This document shows, in pieces, positions 1 through 8,729 of a stretch of DNA of 64,000 bases. The first letter of the stretch is position 1; each line of letters opens with the position of its first letter. A program made the position numbers and the translations under genes. The stretch lies in assembly GCA_964388575.1 (NCBI GenBank), contig CAYMAZ010000005.1, positions 1 to 64,000 on the forward strand, given 5' to 3'. The notes beneath the pieces were generated by a model. That model was not told the origin of the DNA. It searched no databases and saw only the letters and a list, made by a program, of their open reading frames with translations. Source of the stretch: CAYMAZ01 sp964388575 (GTDB lineage: Bacteria > Bacteroidota > Bacteroidia > Bacteroidales > DTU049).

Positions 1-1503
1 TCCCAACACACGAAACATGGTCTGCTGCAATTCTCTGTTGAAAATCCTGATGGATCCTCCTCCCACTTCTACCCCGTTAATAACAAGATCATAGGCATTT
101 GCCCTAACAGAACCTGGATCTGTTTCTAACTTCTGAATATCATCTTCTACGGGTGAAGTAAACGGATGATGCATTGCATAAAAACGTTTGGTTTGCTCAT
201 CGTATTCAAGCAAAGGAAAATCAAGCACCCAGCAAATTTTGAAATTATCAGGATCTCGCAACCCCAAATCATCTCCGATCTTCAGTCGAAGTTCTCCTGC
301 TGCTTTCAACATTTTTGATTTCTCTCCGGAAAGAATCAACAATAAATCATTAACTGCACCACCACAATAATCCATCAGTTGCTGCAAATCGTCAGGTGTA
401 TAAAACTTGTCAACAGAAGATTTAAAGCCATTGTCTGAATCCCACTTAACCCACACAAGTCCACCAGCTCCTATCTGAGGTCGCTTAACGAAATCAGTTA
501 GTGCATCGGTTTGTTTCCTGCTCATTGCAGCTCCACCAGGAATACATATGGCGCAAATGTATTCTGCTGAATTAAAAACCTGAAAATCTCTGTGTTGGCA
601 CATTGCTGTTATATTGTGAATTTTCATATCGAATCTCAAATCAGGCTTATCTGATCCATAGAAATGCATGGCATCATCATAGCTGATTCTGGAGATTTCC
701 CCAATTTCAATATTTCTGACACTTTTAAAAACATATTTCACAAGTCCCTCAAAAACTGCAAGCACATCATCCCGGACAACGAAAGACATTTCACAATCTA
801 TCTGAGTAAATTCAGGCTGTCGGTCTGCTCGCAGATCTTCATCTCTGAAACAACGTACAATCTGATAATAGTTGTCATAGCCAGCAACCATCAATAACTG
901 CTTAAATGTCTGTGGTGACTGTGGAAGGGCATAAAATGCCCCCTCATTCATTCGTGATGGAACTACAAAATCCCGTGCTCCTTCAGGTGTCGATTTTATT
1001 AAAAATGGTGTTTCAATTTCCAGAAAATCTTTACTGTTTAGGTAATTTCTTACCTGCTGAGCCAACTGATGCCTTAGCAGCAAATTCTTTTTAACAGGCT
1101 CACGTCTCAGATCGAGATAACGATACTTCATTCGAAGCTCTTCTCCTCCATCTGTTTCATTTTCAAGAGTGAAAGGCGGTGTATCTGATGAATTAAGTAT
1201 TTGAAGTTCTGAAACAAGTACTTCGATATTCCCGGTTGGAATGTCCGGATTTTTATTGCTTCTTTCACGAACCACACCTTGAATTCTGATTACATATTCT
1301 CGTCCAAGTATTTTTGATTTTTCAAAAAGCACCTGATCTTCTTGTTCATCAAAAATCAGCTGTGTGATGCCATATCTGTCTCTCAAATCAGCAAATACAA
1401 CTCCCCCAAAAGGTCTGATTCTGAAAACCCATCCCGAGAGAATGACTTCTTTACCTGTATCAGTTATTCTCAGTTCACCGCATTGATGTGTTCTGTAATT
1501 CAT
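1..1503 (-). CDS. aspS: Aspartyl-tRNA synthetase (3' end beyond window)
   Basis: Charges tRNA-Asp with aspartate in the cytoplasm. The reading frame is open from the ATG at 1503 to base 1, giving 501 codons of the roughly 580 usual for bacterial AspRS, so only the C-terminal part of the catalytic domain is missing. The N-terminal OB-fold anticodon-binding domain begins MNYRTHQCGELR. Class II motif 2 is clear (RCFRDEDLRADRQPEFTQ), and motif 3 approaches the edge as GVEVGGGSIRIFNRELQQ. The large insert between motifs 2 and 3 (GAD-type, bacterial form) is present. The gene stands alone and diverges from the TPR/PD40 gene. A -7-like box lies 18 bases upstream of the start. Confidence 0.95.
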   Translation of the reverse strand, partial: MNYRTHQCGELRITDTGKEVILSGWVFRIRPFGGVVFADLRDRYGITQLIFDEQEDQVLFEKSKILGREYVIRIQGVVRERSNKNPDIPTGNIEVLVSELQILNSSDTPPFTLENETDGGEELRMKYRYLDLRREPVKKNLLLRHQLAQQVRNYLNSKDFLEIETPFLIKSTPEGARDFVVPSRMNEGAFYALPQSPQTFKQLLMVAGYDNYYQIVRCFRDEDLRADRQPEFTQIDCEMSFVVRDDVLAVFEGLVKYVFKSVRNIEIGEISRISYDDAMHFYGSDKPDLRFDMKIHNITAMCQHRDFQVFNSAEYICAICIPGGAAMSRKQTDALTDFVKRPQIGAGGLVWVKWDSDNGFKSSVDKFYTPDDLQQLMDYCGGAVNDLLLILSGEKSKMLKAAGELRLKIGDDLGLRDPDNFKICWVLDFPLLEYDEQTKRFYAMHHPFTSPVEDDIQKLETDPGSVRANAYDLVINGVEVGGGSIRIFNRELQQTMFRVLG

Positions 1504-1521
1504 GTAGTTCAATTTTTTGTG

Positions 1522-1529
1522 CGAAATTA
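1522..1529 (-). promoter_or_regulatory. Putative aspS promoter -7 box (TAATTTCG)
   Basis: On the minus strand TAATTTCG differs by one base from the Bacteroidetes -7 consensus TAnnTTTG and lies 18 bases before the aspS ATG. I see no clear TTTG -33 element. The same variant precedes two other genes in this window (1655 and 8130), which supports it slightly. Confidence 0.35.
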
Positions 1530-1654
1530 CACAATAATGATGAAAATGATACCCTTTTTCATCAATTGATGACACTGCCATTTACGGTGTTTTTTCATTC
1601 ATTTAATAAAACAAGGTGTTCAAAACTTTTTTTATCTCAACGATAAAAAAAATC

Positions 1655-1662
1655 TAATTTCG
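1655..1662 (+). promoter_or_regulatory. Putative -7 box (TAATTTCG) for the TPR/PD40 gene
   Basis: TAATTTCG followed by CA, 24 bases before the ATG at 1687, matches TAnnTTTG with one mismatch. No convincing -33 element is visible, so this rests on position and on recurrence of the variant. Confidence 0.35.
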
Positions 1663-1686
1663 CATTGTAAAACAGTTAGATATTTT

Positions 1687-3402
1687 ATGAATTATTCAAG
1701 ATTTTTATTTTTTTCAGTATTGATCCTCCTATTTCATTTTGGATTTGCACAGGAAGAAATTCCAACCTCAAGAAGGGCTGCAAGAGGATTTCTCAGCTAC
1801 AGCAACTTTCGCCATGCTCTTGATGAATACCAGAAGCTTCTTGCAAAAGACAGCACTAATGTTGAATATCTATACAGCATCGGGCTTTGTTACATCGAAA
1901 CAAATATTGACAAATCCAAAGCAATCTTTTATCTTGAAAAGACAATCGATAACCCCAGGGCAAACAGTAATACCTGGTATGAACTTGGAAGAGCATATGC
2001 ACTGAATTACAGATTTCAGGATGCAATCAATGCATTCAAAAAATTTATTGATGAAGTTCCAAAAGATGAAAACTTTATTCCTGCATCACGTTGGATCGAA
2101 ATGTGTACGATTGCAATTGATTTTGTCAGCAACCCTGTCAATGTCACTTTTCAGAATATAGGAGCAGATATCAATTCTGATGCCCCGGACTTAAACGCTT
2201 TTGTGACTGCTGATGAAACTTTTATGGTTTTTACCACCAAGAGGGCAGGCAACGTTGGAAATTGGTTGGATTATGACGGATTTTACACTTCTGACATTAT
2301 GTATACAAACTTAAAACATGGTGTGTGGCAAAAACCTAAACGACTCCCCAACTCCATCAATACAGCATTTGTTGAAGAATCAGTCAGTCTATCTCCCGAC
2401 GGGACACATCTTTTTGTTTACCTGGACAATTATTCTGCAGCAGGGGATGTCTACCTGTCGGTGAAATCTGGTCGTAGTTTCAGCCGTCTTGAGCCTCTCG
2501 GAGCGAATATCAACTCCCGCAATCTGGAAACATCTGCATGCATCTCTCCCAATAGGAAAATCATCTTTTTTGCAGCTTCACTTCCTGATTCATTCGGAGG
2601 AATGGATATTTATTATACTTCCAAACTTCCAAACGGAGAATGGGGACTTCCACAAAATGCAGGAAATATGATTAATACAATCTTTGATGAAGAATTTCCA
2701 ACATTATCTCCCGACGGGAAATCGCTGTATTTTGCTTCTACAGGTCACAACAGCATGGGTGGCTTCGATATCTTCAAATCTGATTGGGACAAAGCAAATA
2801 TGATTTTTTCTGCACCTGTCAATCTTGGATATCCAATAAATACACCTGACAACAACTTTACAATTTCTTTCACAAAATCCGGAAGATATGCCTATACTTC
2901 TGCGTTTCGCGACGACAGTCACGGCGATCTTGACATTTACAGATTAATTTTCAACGATGTGGAACCTCCCCAACATCTTATCACCGGGCACATTCTGAAC
3001 ACTGACTCTGTAAATATTTTTTCAGATTTCAATCTGATACGTGAAGAACTGATATATGTTAACAAACTACTTGACACACTTAAACTTCAAAACACAAAAA
3101 CAGATTCTGCAAGAGTTGAATCTCTTTATCCCGGGATTTTTACCAAACTGAATAATCTCAAATTACAGATTTCCGGACAACCTGATATTTTTGTAACTGT
3201 CAAGGACAAAAGATCAGACACAACCAAAGGAATTTACCGACCGGTGAAACAAAGCGGAAAATATGTGATCGTTCTTCCACCCGGAGACTATGTATTTATC
3301 TATGATGGAGAAGGCTTTCAAAAATTTGAAGCTGAAGTTCTGCTTCCTGACTGCGAATCATATAATGAAGAAACAACTATGAATATCGTTCTTCACAAAT
3401 AA
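1687..3402 (+). CDS. Secreted TPR and PD40 beta-propeller protein, PorE-like without OmpA domain
   Basis: A 571-residue envelope protein of unknown exact role. It starts with a signal peptide (hydrophobic to about residue 21, FGFAQ), then TPR-type helices at about 30-150. A PD40/WD40-like propeller follows at about 150-430, with repeats such as SLSPDGTHLF near 235 and TLSPDGKSLY near 339. This order matches the N-terminal two thirds of Bacteroidetes OmpA-family proteins, including PorE of the type IX secretion system. Here, though, the last 130 residues hold a small beta-rich domain and no peptidoglycan-binding OmpA domain. The protein may be periplasmic or outer-membrane associated. Role in T9SS or gliding is inference only. 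Confidence 0.75.
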   Translation: MNYSRFLFFSVLILLFHFGFAQEEIPTSRRAARGFLSYSNFRHALDEYQKLLAKDSTNVEYLYSIGLCYIETNIDKSKAIFYLEKTIDNPRANSNTWYELGRAYALNYRFQDAINAFKKFIDEVPKDENFIPASRWIEMCTIAIDFVSNPVNVTFQNIGADINSDAPDLNAFVTADETFMVFTTKRAGNVGNWLDYDGFYTSDIMYTNLKHGVWQKPKRLPNSINTAFVEESVSLSPDGTHLFVYLDNYSAAGDVYLSVKSGRSFSRLEPLGANINSRNLETSACISPNRKIIFFAASLPDSFGGMDIYYTSKLPNGEWGLPQNAGNMINTIFDEEFPTLSPDGKSLYFASTGHNSMGGFDIFKSDWDKANMIFSAPVNLGYPINTPDNNFTISFTKSGRYAYTSAFRDDSHGDLDIYRLIFNDVEPPQHLITGHILNTDSVNIFSDFNLIREELIYVNKLLDTLKLQNTKTDSARVESLYPGIFTKLNNLKLQISGQPDIFVTVKDKRSDTTKGIYRPVKQSGKYVIVLPPGDYVFIYDGEGFQKFEAEVLLPDCESYNEETTMNIVLHK

Positions 3403-3413
3403 TTTTTTTTACA

Positions 3414-3545
3414 ATGGTATTACATCTAACAAAACCGATCGTTTTTTTCGATCTTGAAACCACAGGGCTGGAAATCGGGTCAGCAAGAATCATTGAAATC
3501 AGTATGCTGAAAGTCTCGGTTGATCAGCAGAAAAGTTTACTTACA
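3414..3545 (+). CDS. Exonuclease N-terminal fragment cut by assembly gap
   Basis: The first 44 codons of a DnaQ-like 3'-5' exonuclease, with the ExoI motif FFDLETTGLEIG holding the metal-binding Asp and Glu. The frame runs into ten Ns. The codons from the second F of the motif onward are homologous to, but clearly different from, the start of the sequence across the gap (SARIIEISMLKV against SDRIVEISALKI). It is therefore either the true start of the next gene joined to a diverged copy, or a separate tandem paralogue. If it is the true start, merging at the motif gives a protein of about 273 residues. A separate ORF is also possible. Confidence 0.6.
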
Positions 3546-3555
3546 NNNNNNNNNN
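3546..3555. other. Assembly gap (10 N) in exonuclease gene
   Basis: Ten Ns, probably a placeholder. The flanks encode overlapping homologous stretches of about 32 codons that differ in sequence, and the reading frames on the two sides do not match across ten bases. Confidence 0.95.
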
Positions 3556-3556
3556 T

Positions 3557-4342
3557 GATCTTGAAACAACAGGAATAAGTGTTTCGTCTGATCGTATTGT
3601 GGAAATATCTGCTCTTAAAATATTTCCGGAAGGAAAAGAACAATGGTTTAACACACGCGTTAACCCTGAAATACCCATTCCCCCTGAAACAACTGCAATT
3701 CATGGTATCACTGATGAAGATGTAAAAGAAAAACCAACATTCAAACAATCTGCAAAACGAATTCTTGAGTTTATCGGAAATGCCGACCTTGCAGGATACA
3801 ATATTCTGCGATTTGACCTTCCTCTGCTTGCAGAGGAATTTCTGAGATCCGACATCATGTTTGAAGTCAGTAACAGAACAGTGATTGACGTTCAAAACAT
3901 TTTTCATAAAATGGAACCCCGTAATCTAGCTGCTGCTTATAAATTTTACTGCAGTAAAGATCTCGTTGACGCACATACTGCTGAAGCAGACACCCTGGCC
4001 ACCTATGAAATCCTTTTATCTCAAATTGAAAAATATAAAGATGCTCCTTATGAAGAAAAGGGAGCGACAATATTCCCTGTTGTAAATGATATGGATGCCC
4101 TCGGAGAATTTTCCATTCAAAGAAGATTTGTTGATCTTGCAGGACATATTGTTAAAAATGAAAAAGATGTTGCTGTGTTTAACTTTGGTAAATACAAAGG
4201 GCAGGCTGTTGAAGAAGTTTTCAACCGGGAACCTCAGTATTATGACTGGATCAACAAAAGTAATTTTCCTGAATACACAAAAAAAATCTGTCAGTTCATC
4301 TACATGAAACGATTTGACAATGATCATTTCAAAATTCAATAA
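3557..4342 (+). CDS. DnaQ-like 3'-5' exonuclease (start lost in gap)
   Basis: 261 codons of an exonuclease related to the DNA polymerase III epsilon subunit. It hydrolyses DNA 3' ends using two metal ions. ExoI is DLETTGISVSSDRIVEI at the first readable codons, ExoII lies in DLAGYNILRFDLPLLAEEF, and ExoIII is DAHTAEADT with its His and Asp. The C-terminal part, VFNFGKYKGQAVEEV followed by YYDWI, is a small domain found in Bacteroidetes stand-alone exonucleases of this type and is absent from DnaQ proper. The initiator codon lies in or before the gap. It is followed after 15 bases by the FAH-family gene, so the two are probably co-transcribed. Whether it serves replication proofreading or repair cannot be told. 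Confidence 0.85.
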   Translation, partial: DLETTGISVSSDRIVEISALKIFPEGKEQWFNTRVNPEIPIPPETTAIHGITDEDVKEKPTFKQSAKRILEFIGNADLAGYNILRFDLPLLAEEFLRSDIMFEVSNRTVIDVQNIFHKMEPRNLAAAYKFYCSKDLVDAHTAEADTLATYEILLSQIEKYKDAPYEEKGATIFPVVNDMDALGEFSIQRRFVDLAGHIVKNEKDVAVFNFGKYKGQAVEEVFNREPQYYDWINKSNFPEYTKKICQFIYMKRFDNDHFKIQ

Positions 4343-4357
4343 TATAAAATTCCGATT

Positions 4358-4969
4358 ATGAAAATAATTTGCATCGGAAGAAATTACAACGATCACATCT
4401 CTGAAATGAAAAATGATGTTCCATCTGAACCATTGTTTTTTCTTAAACCAGATACAGCACTCATACCGAAAAATCTCCCCTTTTTTATTCCCGACTTTTC
4501 TACAAATATTCATTATGAAATTGAAATTGTCATCAAAATATGTAAAGTCGGAAAACACATTCAGAAAAAATTTGCGCACACATATTTTGACAGCATCGGA
4601 CTGGGAATTGATTTTACTGCGAGAGACATTCAGGAACACTGTCGTAAAAATGGACTTCCCTGGGAACCATCCAAGGCATTCGATTTTTCTGCTCCTGTTA
4701 GCAATTTCGTGTCTCTTGATGAATTTGAAGACATTCATTCTTTAAACTTCCGATTGGAAAAAAACGGACAAATTGTGCAACAGGGAAATACATCCCAGAT
4801 GATTTTCAGTTTTACTGACATCATTTCTCGTGTTTCACAATTTATCACACTTAAAACCGGTGATCTGATCTTTACAGGAACACCTGCAGGAGTTGGAAGA
4901 ACCGATATCAATGATATTCTTGAGGGGTATATTGAGGACAGAAAGTTTCTGAAAGTTAAAGTCAAATAA
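4358..4969 (+). CDS. Fumarylacetoacetate hydrolase family protein
   Basis: A 203-residue cytoplasmic protein of the FAH fold, the size of the small YcgM-type members that act on acylpyruvates or oxaloacetate-like 2-oxo acids. The metal-binding Glu pair is in HYEIEIVIKI (about residues 52-61), the next ligand region is IGLGIDFTARDIQ, and the glycine-rich FTGTPAGVG near the C terminus is diagnostic. No catabolic pathway genes surround it, so the natural substrate is unknown; oxaloacetate tautomerase or decarboxylase activity is a reasonable guess. It follows the exonuclease by 15 bases. Confidence 0.85.
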   Translation: MKIICIGRNYNDHISEMKNDVPSEPLFFLKPDTALIPKNLPFFIPDFSTNIHYEIEIVIKICKVGKHIQKKFAHTYFDSIGLGIDFTARDIQEHCRKNGLPWEPSKAFDFSAPVSNFVSLDEFEDIHSLNFRLEKNGQIVQQGNTSQMIFSFTDIISRVSQFITLKTGDLIFTGTPAGVGRTDINDILEGYIEDRKFLKVKVK

Positions 4970-5028
4970 TTCAATTTCTTCATTTTTGAATTAAAGAGAT
5001 TCATAAATCCGTGAATTCTTCTTTTATC

Positions 5029-5036
5029 TATCTTTG
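5029..5036 (+). promoter_or_regulatory. Promoter -7 box (TATCTTTG) of the GT9 gene
   Basis: A perfect TAnnTTTG followed by CA, only 10 bases before the ATG at 5047. A very short leader is implied, and this helps reject an in-frame GTG start at 5011 that lies upstream of the box. Confidence 0.5.
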
Positions 5037-5046
5037 CAATAGAAAT

Positions 5047-6042
5047 ATGAAACGAATTCTGATTATACAGACAGCTTTTCTTGGAGATGTTATTCTGGCT
5101 ACAGCGATGACTGAAACACTGCATCTTCATTACCCTGAAGCATACATTGACATGCTTGTAAAAAAGCAAAATCTTGCACCACTGATGAAACATCCATATC
5201 TGAATAATGTACTGACACTGGACAAAGAAAAGAACAAATCAGTAGAATTATTCAGATTATTAAAAACAATACGTTCAAAACGTTACGATGCAGTCATCAA
5301 TATTCAACGTTTTTTTACTTCAGGATTTCTGACAGCTTTTTCTGGAGCTAAAATCAGATCAGGATATTCAAAAAATCCTTTTTCATTTCTGTTTACACAC
5401 ACATATGATCATCCACTTGAAAACACACATGAAACAGTCAGAAACCACACACTCATTTCGTTTTTGAAGATTGATAAGCCAAGTCTGCCAAAAATATACA
5501 TCCCTGAAGATGATGAAAAGTTTGTTGGTCATTTGAAGCAAAAGCCCTACATCTGTATTGCTCCTGCGTCTGTGTGGTTTACCAAACAATATCCTGTTGA
5601 GAAATGGATTGAATTTCTTGATACAGTTCCGGAAAATATTTGTGTATACATGCTCGGAGCTGCTTCAGATATTAAAATCTGTAATGAAATTTCAGAAAAA
5701 ACAATTCACAGTAATTCCATAACTTTGTGCGGAAAACTCACATTACTACAATCTGCATCACTCATGAAAGATGCTATAATGAATTATGTAAATGACAGTG
5801 CTCCTCTGCATATCACTTCAGCAGTGAATGCTCCGGTGACAGCTATTTTCTGCAGTACAATCCCTGATTTTGGGTTTGGACCCTTAAGCGATGACACTCT
5901 TGTGGTTCAGACACATGAACAACTAACCTGCCGCCCATGCGGAATTCACGGACACAGAACCTGTCCCGAAAAGCATTTCAGATGTGCCATATCCATCAAC
6001 AACACAATACTTACTGACAGAATTATTCATAAACTCAAATAA
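5047..6042 (+). CDS. Glycosyltransferase family 9 (heptosyltransferase-like)
   Basis: A 331-residue glycosyltransferase of the GT9 family, which transfers heptose or related sugars to lipid A core or other surface glycans. The N terminus MKRILIIQTAFLGDVILATA is the typical first Rossmann strand with the catalytic Asp of the GD motif. The C-terminal nucleotide-sugar half carries the ICIAPAS strand and the loop VNDSAPLHITSAV, which binds the donor. The TCRPCGIHGHRTCPE segment, with three cysteines, is common in this family. The start at 5047 is chosen because the promoter box lies directly upstream and because homologues begin there. Acceptor and sugar are not predictable. Confidence 0.88.
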   Translation: MKRILIIQTAFLGDVILATAMTETLHLHYPEAYIDMLVKKQNLAPLMKHPYLNNVLTLDKEKNKSVELFRLLKTIRSKRYDAVINIQRFFTSGFLTAFSGAKIRSGYSKNPFSFLFTHTYDHPLENTHETVRNHTLISFLKIDKPSLPKIYIPEDDEKFVGHLKQKPYICIAPASVWFTKQYPVEKWIEFLDTVPENICVYMLGAASDIKICNEISEKTIHSNSITLCGKLTLLQSASLMKDAIMNYVNDSAPLHITSAVNAPVTAIFCSTIPDFGFGPLSDDTLVVQTHEQLTCRPCGIHGHRTCPEKHFRCAISINNTILTDRIIHKLK

Positions 6043-6052
6043 ACCAAACACA

Positions 6053-6625
6053 ATGGCAGATTATTCAGTTGATATTGTCAATGCTGTAACAACTTTAAAC
6101 AAGGGTGGAATCATTGTTTATCCGACAGACACAATCTGGGGAATTGGCTGTGATGCCACCAATGAAAAGGCTGTGAATAAAATTTATAAAATTAAGTTAC
6201 GTGCTCACAGTAAGAGTATGATTATTTTAGTTGACTCTGTTGAAAAGCTTTATAATCACCTTGATCATGTGCCAGAAATTGCAGTCAATCTCATGAAGCA
6301 GGTACAAACACCTCTGACCATCATCTATCCTTCAGCCAGAAACATTGCAAAAAATGTCAGTGCCTCTGACGGAACGGTGGCAATTCGCATTGTAAATGAT
6401 CAGTTTTGCAAAGACCTGTGTTTAGCGTTCAACAAACCACTTGTTTCCACTTCTGCAAATATTTCAGGGTTCAATTTTCCAATGGTTTTCAGAGATATTG
6501 AACAAAAAATTCTTGATCAGGCAGATTATGTTGTTCATTACGGAAGAAATGAAATACGTCAAATTAAACCATCAACCATTATCCGACTGAAAAATGATTG
6601 GGAATACGAGATTATACGATCCTGA
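6053..6625 (+). CDS. tsaC: L-threonylcarbamoyladenylate synthase (Sua5/YrdC/YciO)
   Basis: A 190-residue protein that makes threonylcarbamoyl-AMP from threonine, bicarbonate and ATP, the first step of t6A modification at position 37 of ANN-decoding tRNAs. Family signatures are GGIIVYPTDTIWGIGCDA near the start, KSMIILV, and STSANISG near the C terminus. There is no Sua5 C-terminal domain, so it is the short TsaC form. The ATG at 6053 begins 10 bases after the preceding stop, and an in-frame ATG at 5984 would overlap the glycosyltransferase. It lies in a run of tRNA-maturation genes with cca and miaA. A YciO-type paralogue of unknown role is the alternative. Confidence 0.85.
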   Translation: MADYSVDIVNAVTTLNKGGIIVYPTDTIWGIGCDATNEKAVNKIYKIKLRAHSKSMIILVDSVEKLYNHLDHVPEIAVNLMKQVQTPLTIIYPSARNIAKNVSASDGTVAIRIVNDQFCKDLCLAFNKPLVSTSANISGFNFPMVFRDIEQKILDQADYVVHYGRNEIRQIKPSTIIRLKNDWEYEIIRS

Positions 6626-6674
6626 ATAATGCAATACATAATACTCAACACAGCAAACGAAGAAAAGAACATTC

Positions 6675-8108
6675 ATGCACAAGTATAACAATCAAATTGA
6701 GAATAACCCGGTATTAAAGCTTACTGTTAAAACGGCTGAAAAACTGGGGTGCAGGGCATATATTGTCGGTGGATTTGTACGTGATCTGATCCTTGGACGT
6801 TTGTCAACAGACATGGATATTGTTGTCGACGGTGATGGAATTGAATTTGCATCCATGATCGCAGAACAACTCTTTCCTGCTCCCAAACTTTCTGTTTTTA
6901 AATCTTTTCGCACTGCACATTTTATGTATCAAAACTTTGAATATGAGTTTGTTGGTGCCAGAAAAGAGTCCTATTCAGGAAATAGCCGGAATCCTGTTGT
7001 AGAACCTGCAACACTTGAGGAGGACAGGTTGAGAAGGGATTTCACAATCAATGCAATCAGTATCAGTGTCAACAGAAATGATTTTGGCAATTTGGTTGAT
7101 CCTTTTGATGGACTTGGAGATATTCAGCGAAAAATCATTAAAACCCCGCTTGATCCTGAAGAAACATTCAATGATGATCCACTGAGAATGCTCCGTGCAA
7201 TCAGATTTGCTTCCCAACTTCAGTTCAGAATTGAAAAAAAAGCTCTGAACGCAATGAATACTTTGAAACAACGAATTCAAATCGTTGCTCCGGAACGAAT
7301 TTCTGAAGAACTGAATAAAATGCTCATGACTGCAGTCCCTTCAGAGCCGTTTATGCTCCTCAAAAGAACCGGGTTGCTTGATGAAATTCTTCCTGAAATA
7401 AATGCACTGTCAGGTATTGAAAGGGTTGGGAAACATGCTCATAAAGATATTTTACTTCATACTCTGGAAGTACTTGATAATATTGCTCAGGTGACAGATA
7501 ATATTTGGCTGAGATGGGCAGCACTTTTGCACGACGTTGCCAAACCTCAGACCAAAAGATATCTTCCCAGACACGGATGGATCTTCCACGGACATGAGGT
7601 TGTGGGAGGAAGAATGACAGAAAAGATATTCAGAAGGCTGAAACTGCCTCAAAATGAAAAAATGAGTTATGTCAGAAAGATTGTGGAACTTCACCTCAGG
7701 CCAATTGCGCTGGTAGAAGACGAAGTGACAGATTCAGCAATCAGACGTTTACTGTTCGATGCCGGAAATGATGTAGATGATCTGATGCAGTTGTGCAGAG
7801 CAGATATTACCTCAAAAAATGAAGAAAAAGTCAATCGTTATCTGGAAAATTTTGATCTTGTCAGTAAAAAACTTATCGAAGTTGAAGAAAAAGATAAGAT
7901 CAGAAACTGGCAACCACCTGTTACAGGAGAAATAATAATGGAAACTTTCGGCCTGAAGCCTTCAAAAGAAGTTGGCATTATTAAATCAGCCATCCGGGAA
8001 GCAATTCTTGACGGAAACATTCCCAATGATTTCAACAGTGCTTTTAGATTTATGATTCAGTTTGCAAAAACGATAAACATTGAACCTATATCAAAAAATA
8101 ATATGTAA
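6675..8108 (+). CDS. cca: CCA-adding / poly(A) polymerase family nucleotidyltransferase with HD domain
   Basis: A 477-residue class II tRNA nucleotidyltransferase, which builds or repairs the 3' CCA end of tRNAs. The polymerase head has VGGFVRDLILGR and the catalytic carboxylates in TDMDIVVDGDG (about residues 32-54). The RRDFTINAI motif (about 122-130) and the DPLRMLRAIRFASQL nucleotide-selecting helix follow. An HD-type phosphohydrolase domain, RWAALLHDVAKP with a downstream HE pair, occupies the region after about 255. The single-gene head-plus-HD layout is the usual Bacteroidetes form. Activity could also be A-adding only, since head sequences alone do not separate CCA from poly(A) enzymes. 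Confidence 0.88.
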   Translation: MHKYNNQIENNPVLKLTVKTAEKLGCRAYIVGGFVRDLILGRLSTDMDIVVDGDGIEFASMIAEQLFPAPKLSVFKSFRTAHFMYQNFEYEFVGARKESYSGNSRNPVVEPATLEEDRLRRDFTINAISISVNRNDFGNLVDPFDGLGDIQRKIIKTPLDPEETFNDDPLRMLRAIRFASQLQFRIEKKALNAMNTLKQRIQIVAPERISEELNKMLMTAVPSEPFMLLKRTGLLDEILPEINALSGIERVGKHAHKDILLHTLEVLDNIAQVTDNIWLRWAALLHDVAKPQTKRYLPRHGWIFHGHEVVGGRMTEKIFRRLKLPQNEKMSYVRKIVELHLRPIALVEDEVTDSAIRRLLFDAGNDVDDLMQLCRADITSKNEEKVNRYLENFDLVSKKLIEVEEKDKIRNWQPPVTGEIIMETFGLKPSKEVGIIKSAIREAILDGNIPNDFNSAFRFMIQFAKTINIEPISKNNM

Positions 8109-8129
8109 ATTTGTTCAGGAAAAAATTCA

Positions 8130-8137
8130 TAATTTCG
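8130..8137 (+). promoter_or_regulatory. Putative -7 box (TAATTTCG) before the pRiA4b ORF-3-like gene
   Basis: TAATTTCG followed by CA, 14 bases before the ATG at 8152. A TTTG at 8110-8113 lies 16 bases upstream, a little short for the usual Bacteroidetes spacing. It would give an internal start of transcription before the acidic protein and miaA. Confidence 0.35.
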
Positions 8138-8151
8138 CAAAAAAAAGTTCT

Positions 8152-8724
8152 ATGCACGCCTACAGATTCAGGATACTTTCAGAAGACAATGAAGATTTTT
8201 TGATGGATATTGATTTGAAAGCATCTCAATCATTTCTGGATTTTCATCAAGCCATTAAGCAATTCTGTAATATAACGACCAACGAACTTGCATCATTTTA
8301 TATCTGTGATGATAAATGGAGAAAAAAAACAGAAATCATGCTCATCGAGATGGGAGAAGTAGATGAAGTCGATGAAAACATAACAAAAAAACCTGTTCTT
8401 GTCATGGAAAATGCAATCATGAACAAGATTATTGACAATCCCCATCAGAAATTTCTTTATATCTATGATTTCATTAAAATGCATACCTTTTATATTGAAT
8501 TGATGCAGATAAAAGAATGCTCACCATCAACCGAATATCCTGCACTTGTAAAAAAGGAAGGTGAACTGAATCTCAGGAATACTTCGGGGATGCTCGGGTT
8601 TCTTGATGAAGAAGAAATTGAAACACTGCCCGAAGAAGAAGACGATCCTTTTTTCGGTTCCGATGCTGACCCTGATGAATTGGATAACCTCGGCACTGAT
8701 GCTTTTTTCGGAGAAAATGACTAA
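8152..8724 (+). CDS. pRiA4b ORF-3-like / IS1096 passenger TnpR-like family protein
   Basis: A 190-residue soluble protein of unknown function. It begins HAYRFRILSEDNEDFLMDID, and the stretch FLDFHQAIKQFCN with FYICDDKWRKKTEI is characteristic of the family named after plasmid pRiA4b ORF-3 and the TnpR-like passenger of IS1096. Despite that name it has no recombinase or transposase residues. The last 45 residues are very acidic (LPEEEDDPFFGSDADPDELD), ending in FFGEND. The start at 8152 avoids overlap with cca. It sits between cca and miaA with 5 bases to the miaA start, so a link with tRNA maturation is suggested by position only. Confidence 0.75.
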   Translation: MHAYRFRILSEDNEDFLMDIDLKASQSFLDFHQAIKQFCNITTNELASFYICDDKWRKKTEIMLIEMGEVDEVDENITKKPVLVMENAIMNKIIDNPHQKFLYIYDFIKMHTFYIELMQIKECSPSTEYPALVKKEGELNLRNTSGMLGFLDEEEIETLPEEEDDPFFGSDADPDELDNLGTDAFFGEND

Positions 8725-8729
8725 TCAGT

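Noticed and set aside
3414..4342. Two real tandem exonuclease genes
   Set aside because: The first copy is cut after 44 codons by a gap, and a similar redundancy is found in rplB, where duplication is implausible. Mis-joining is the simpler explanation, though tandem genes are not excluded.
4016..4738. A 240-codon open frame on the minus strand
   Set aside because: It runs antisense to the exonuclease and FAH genes, has no recognisable domain, and its composition reflects the opposite strand.
8152..8724. Mobile-element gene, because the family is named after a transposon passenger
   Set aside because: No transposase, resolvase residues, inverted repeats or other mobile features are present, and the flanks are core tRNA genes.
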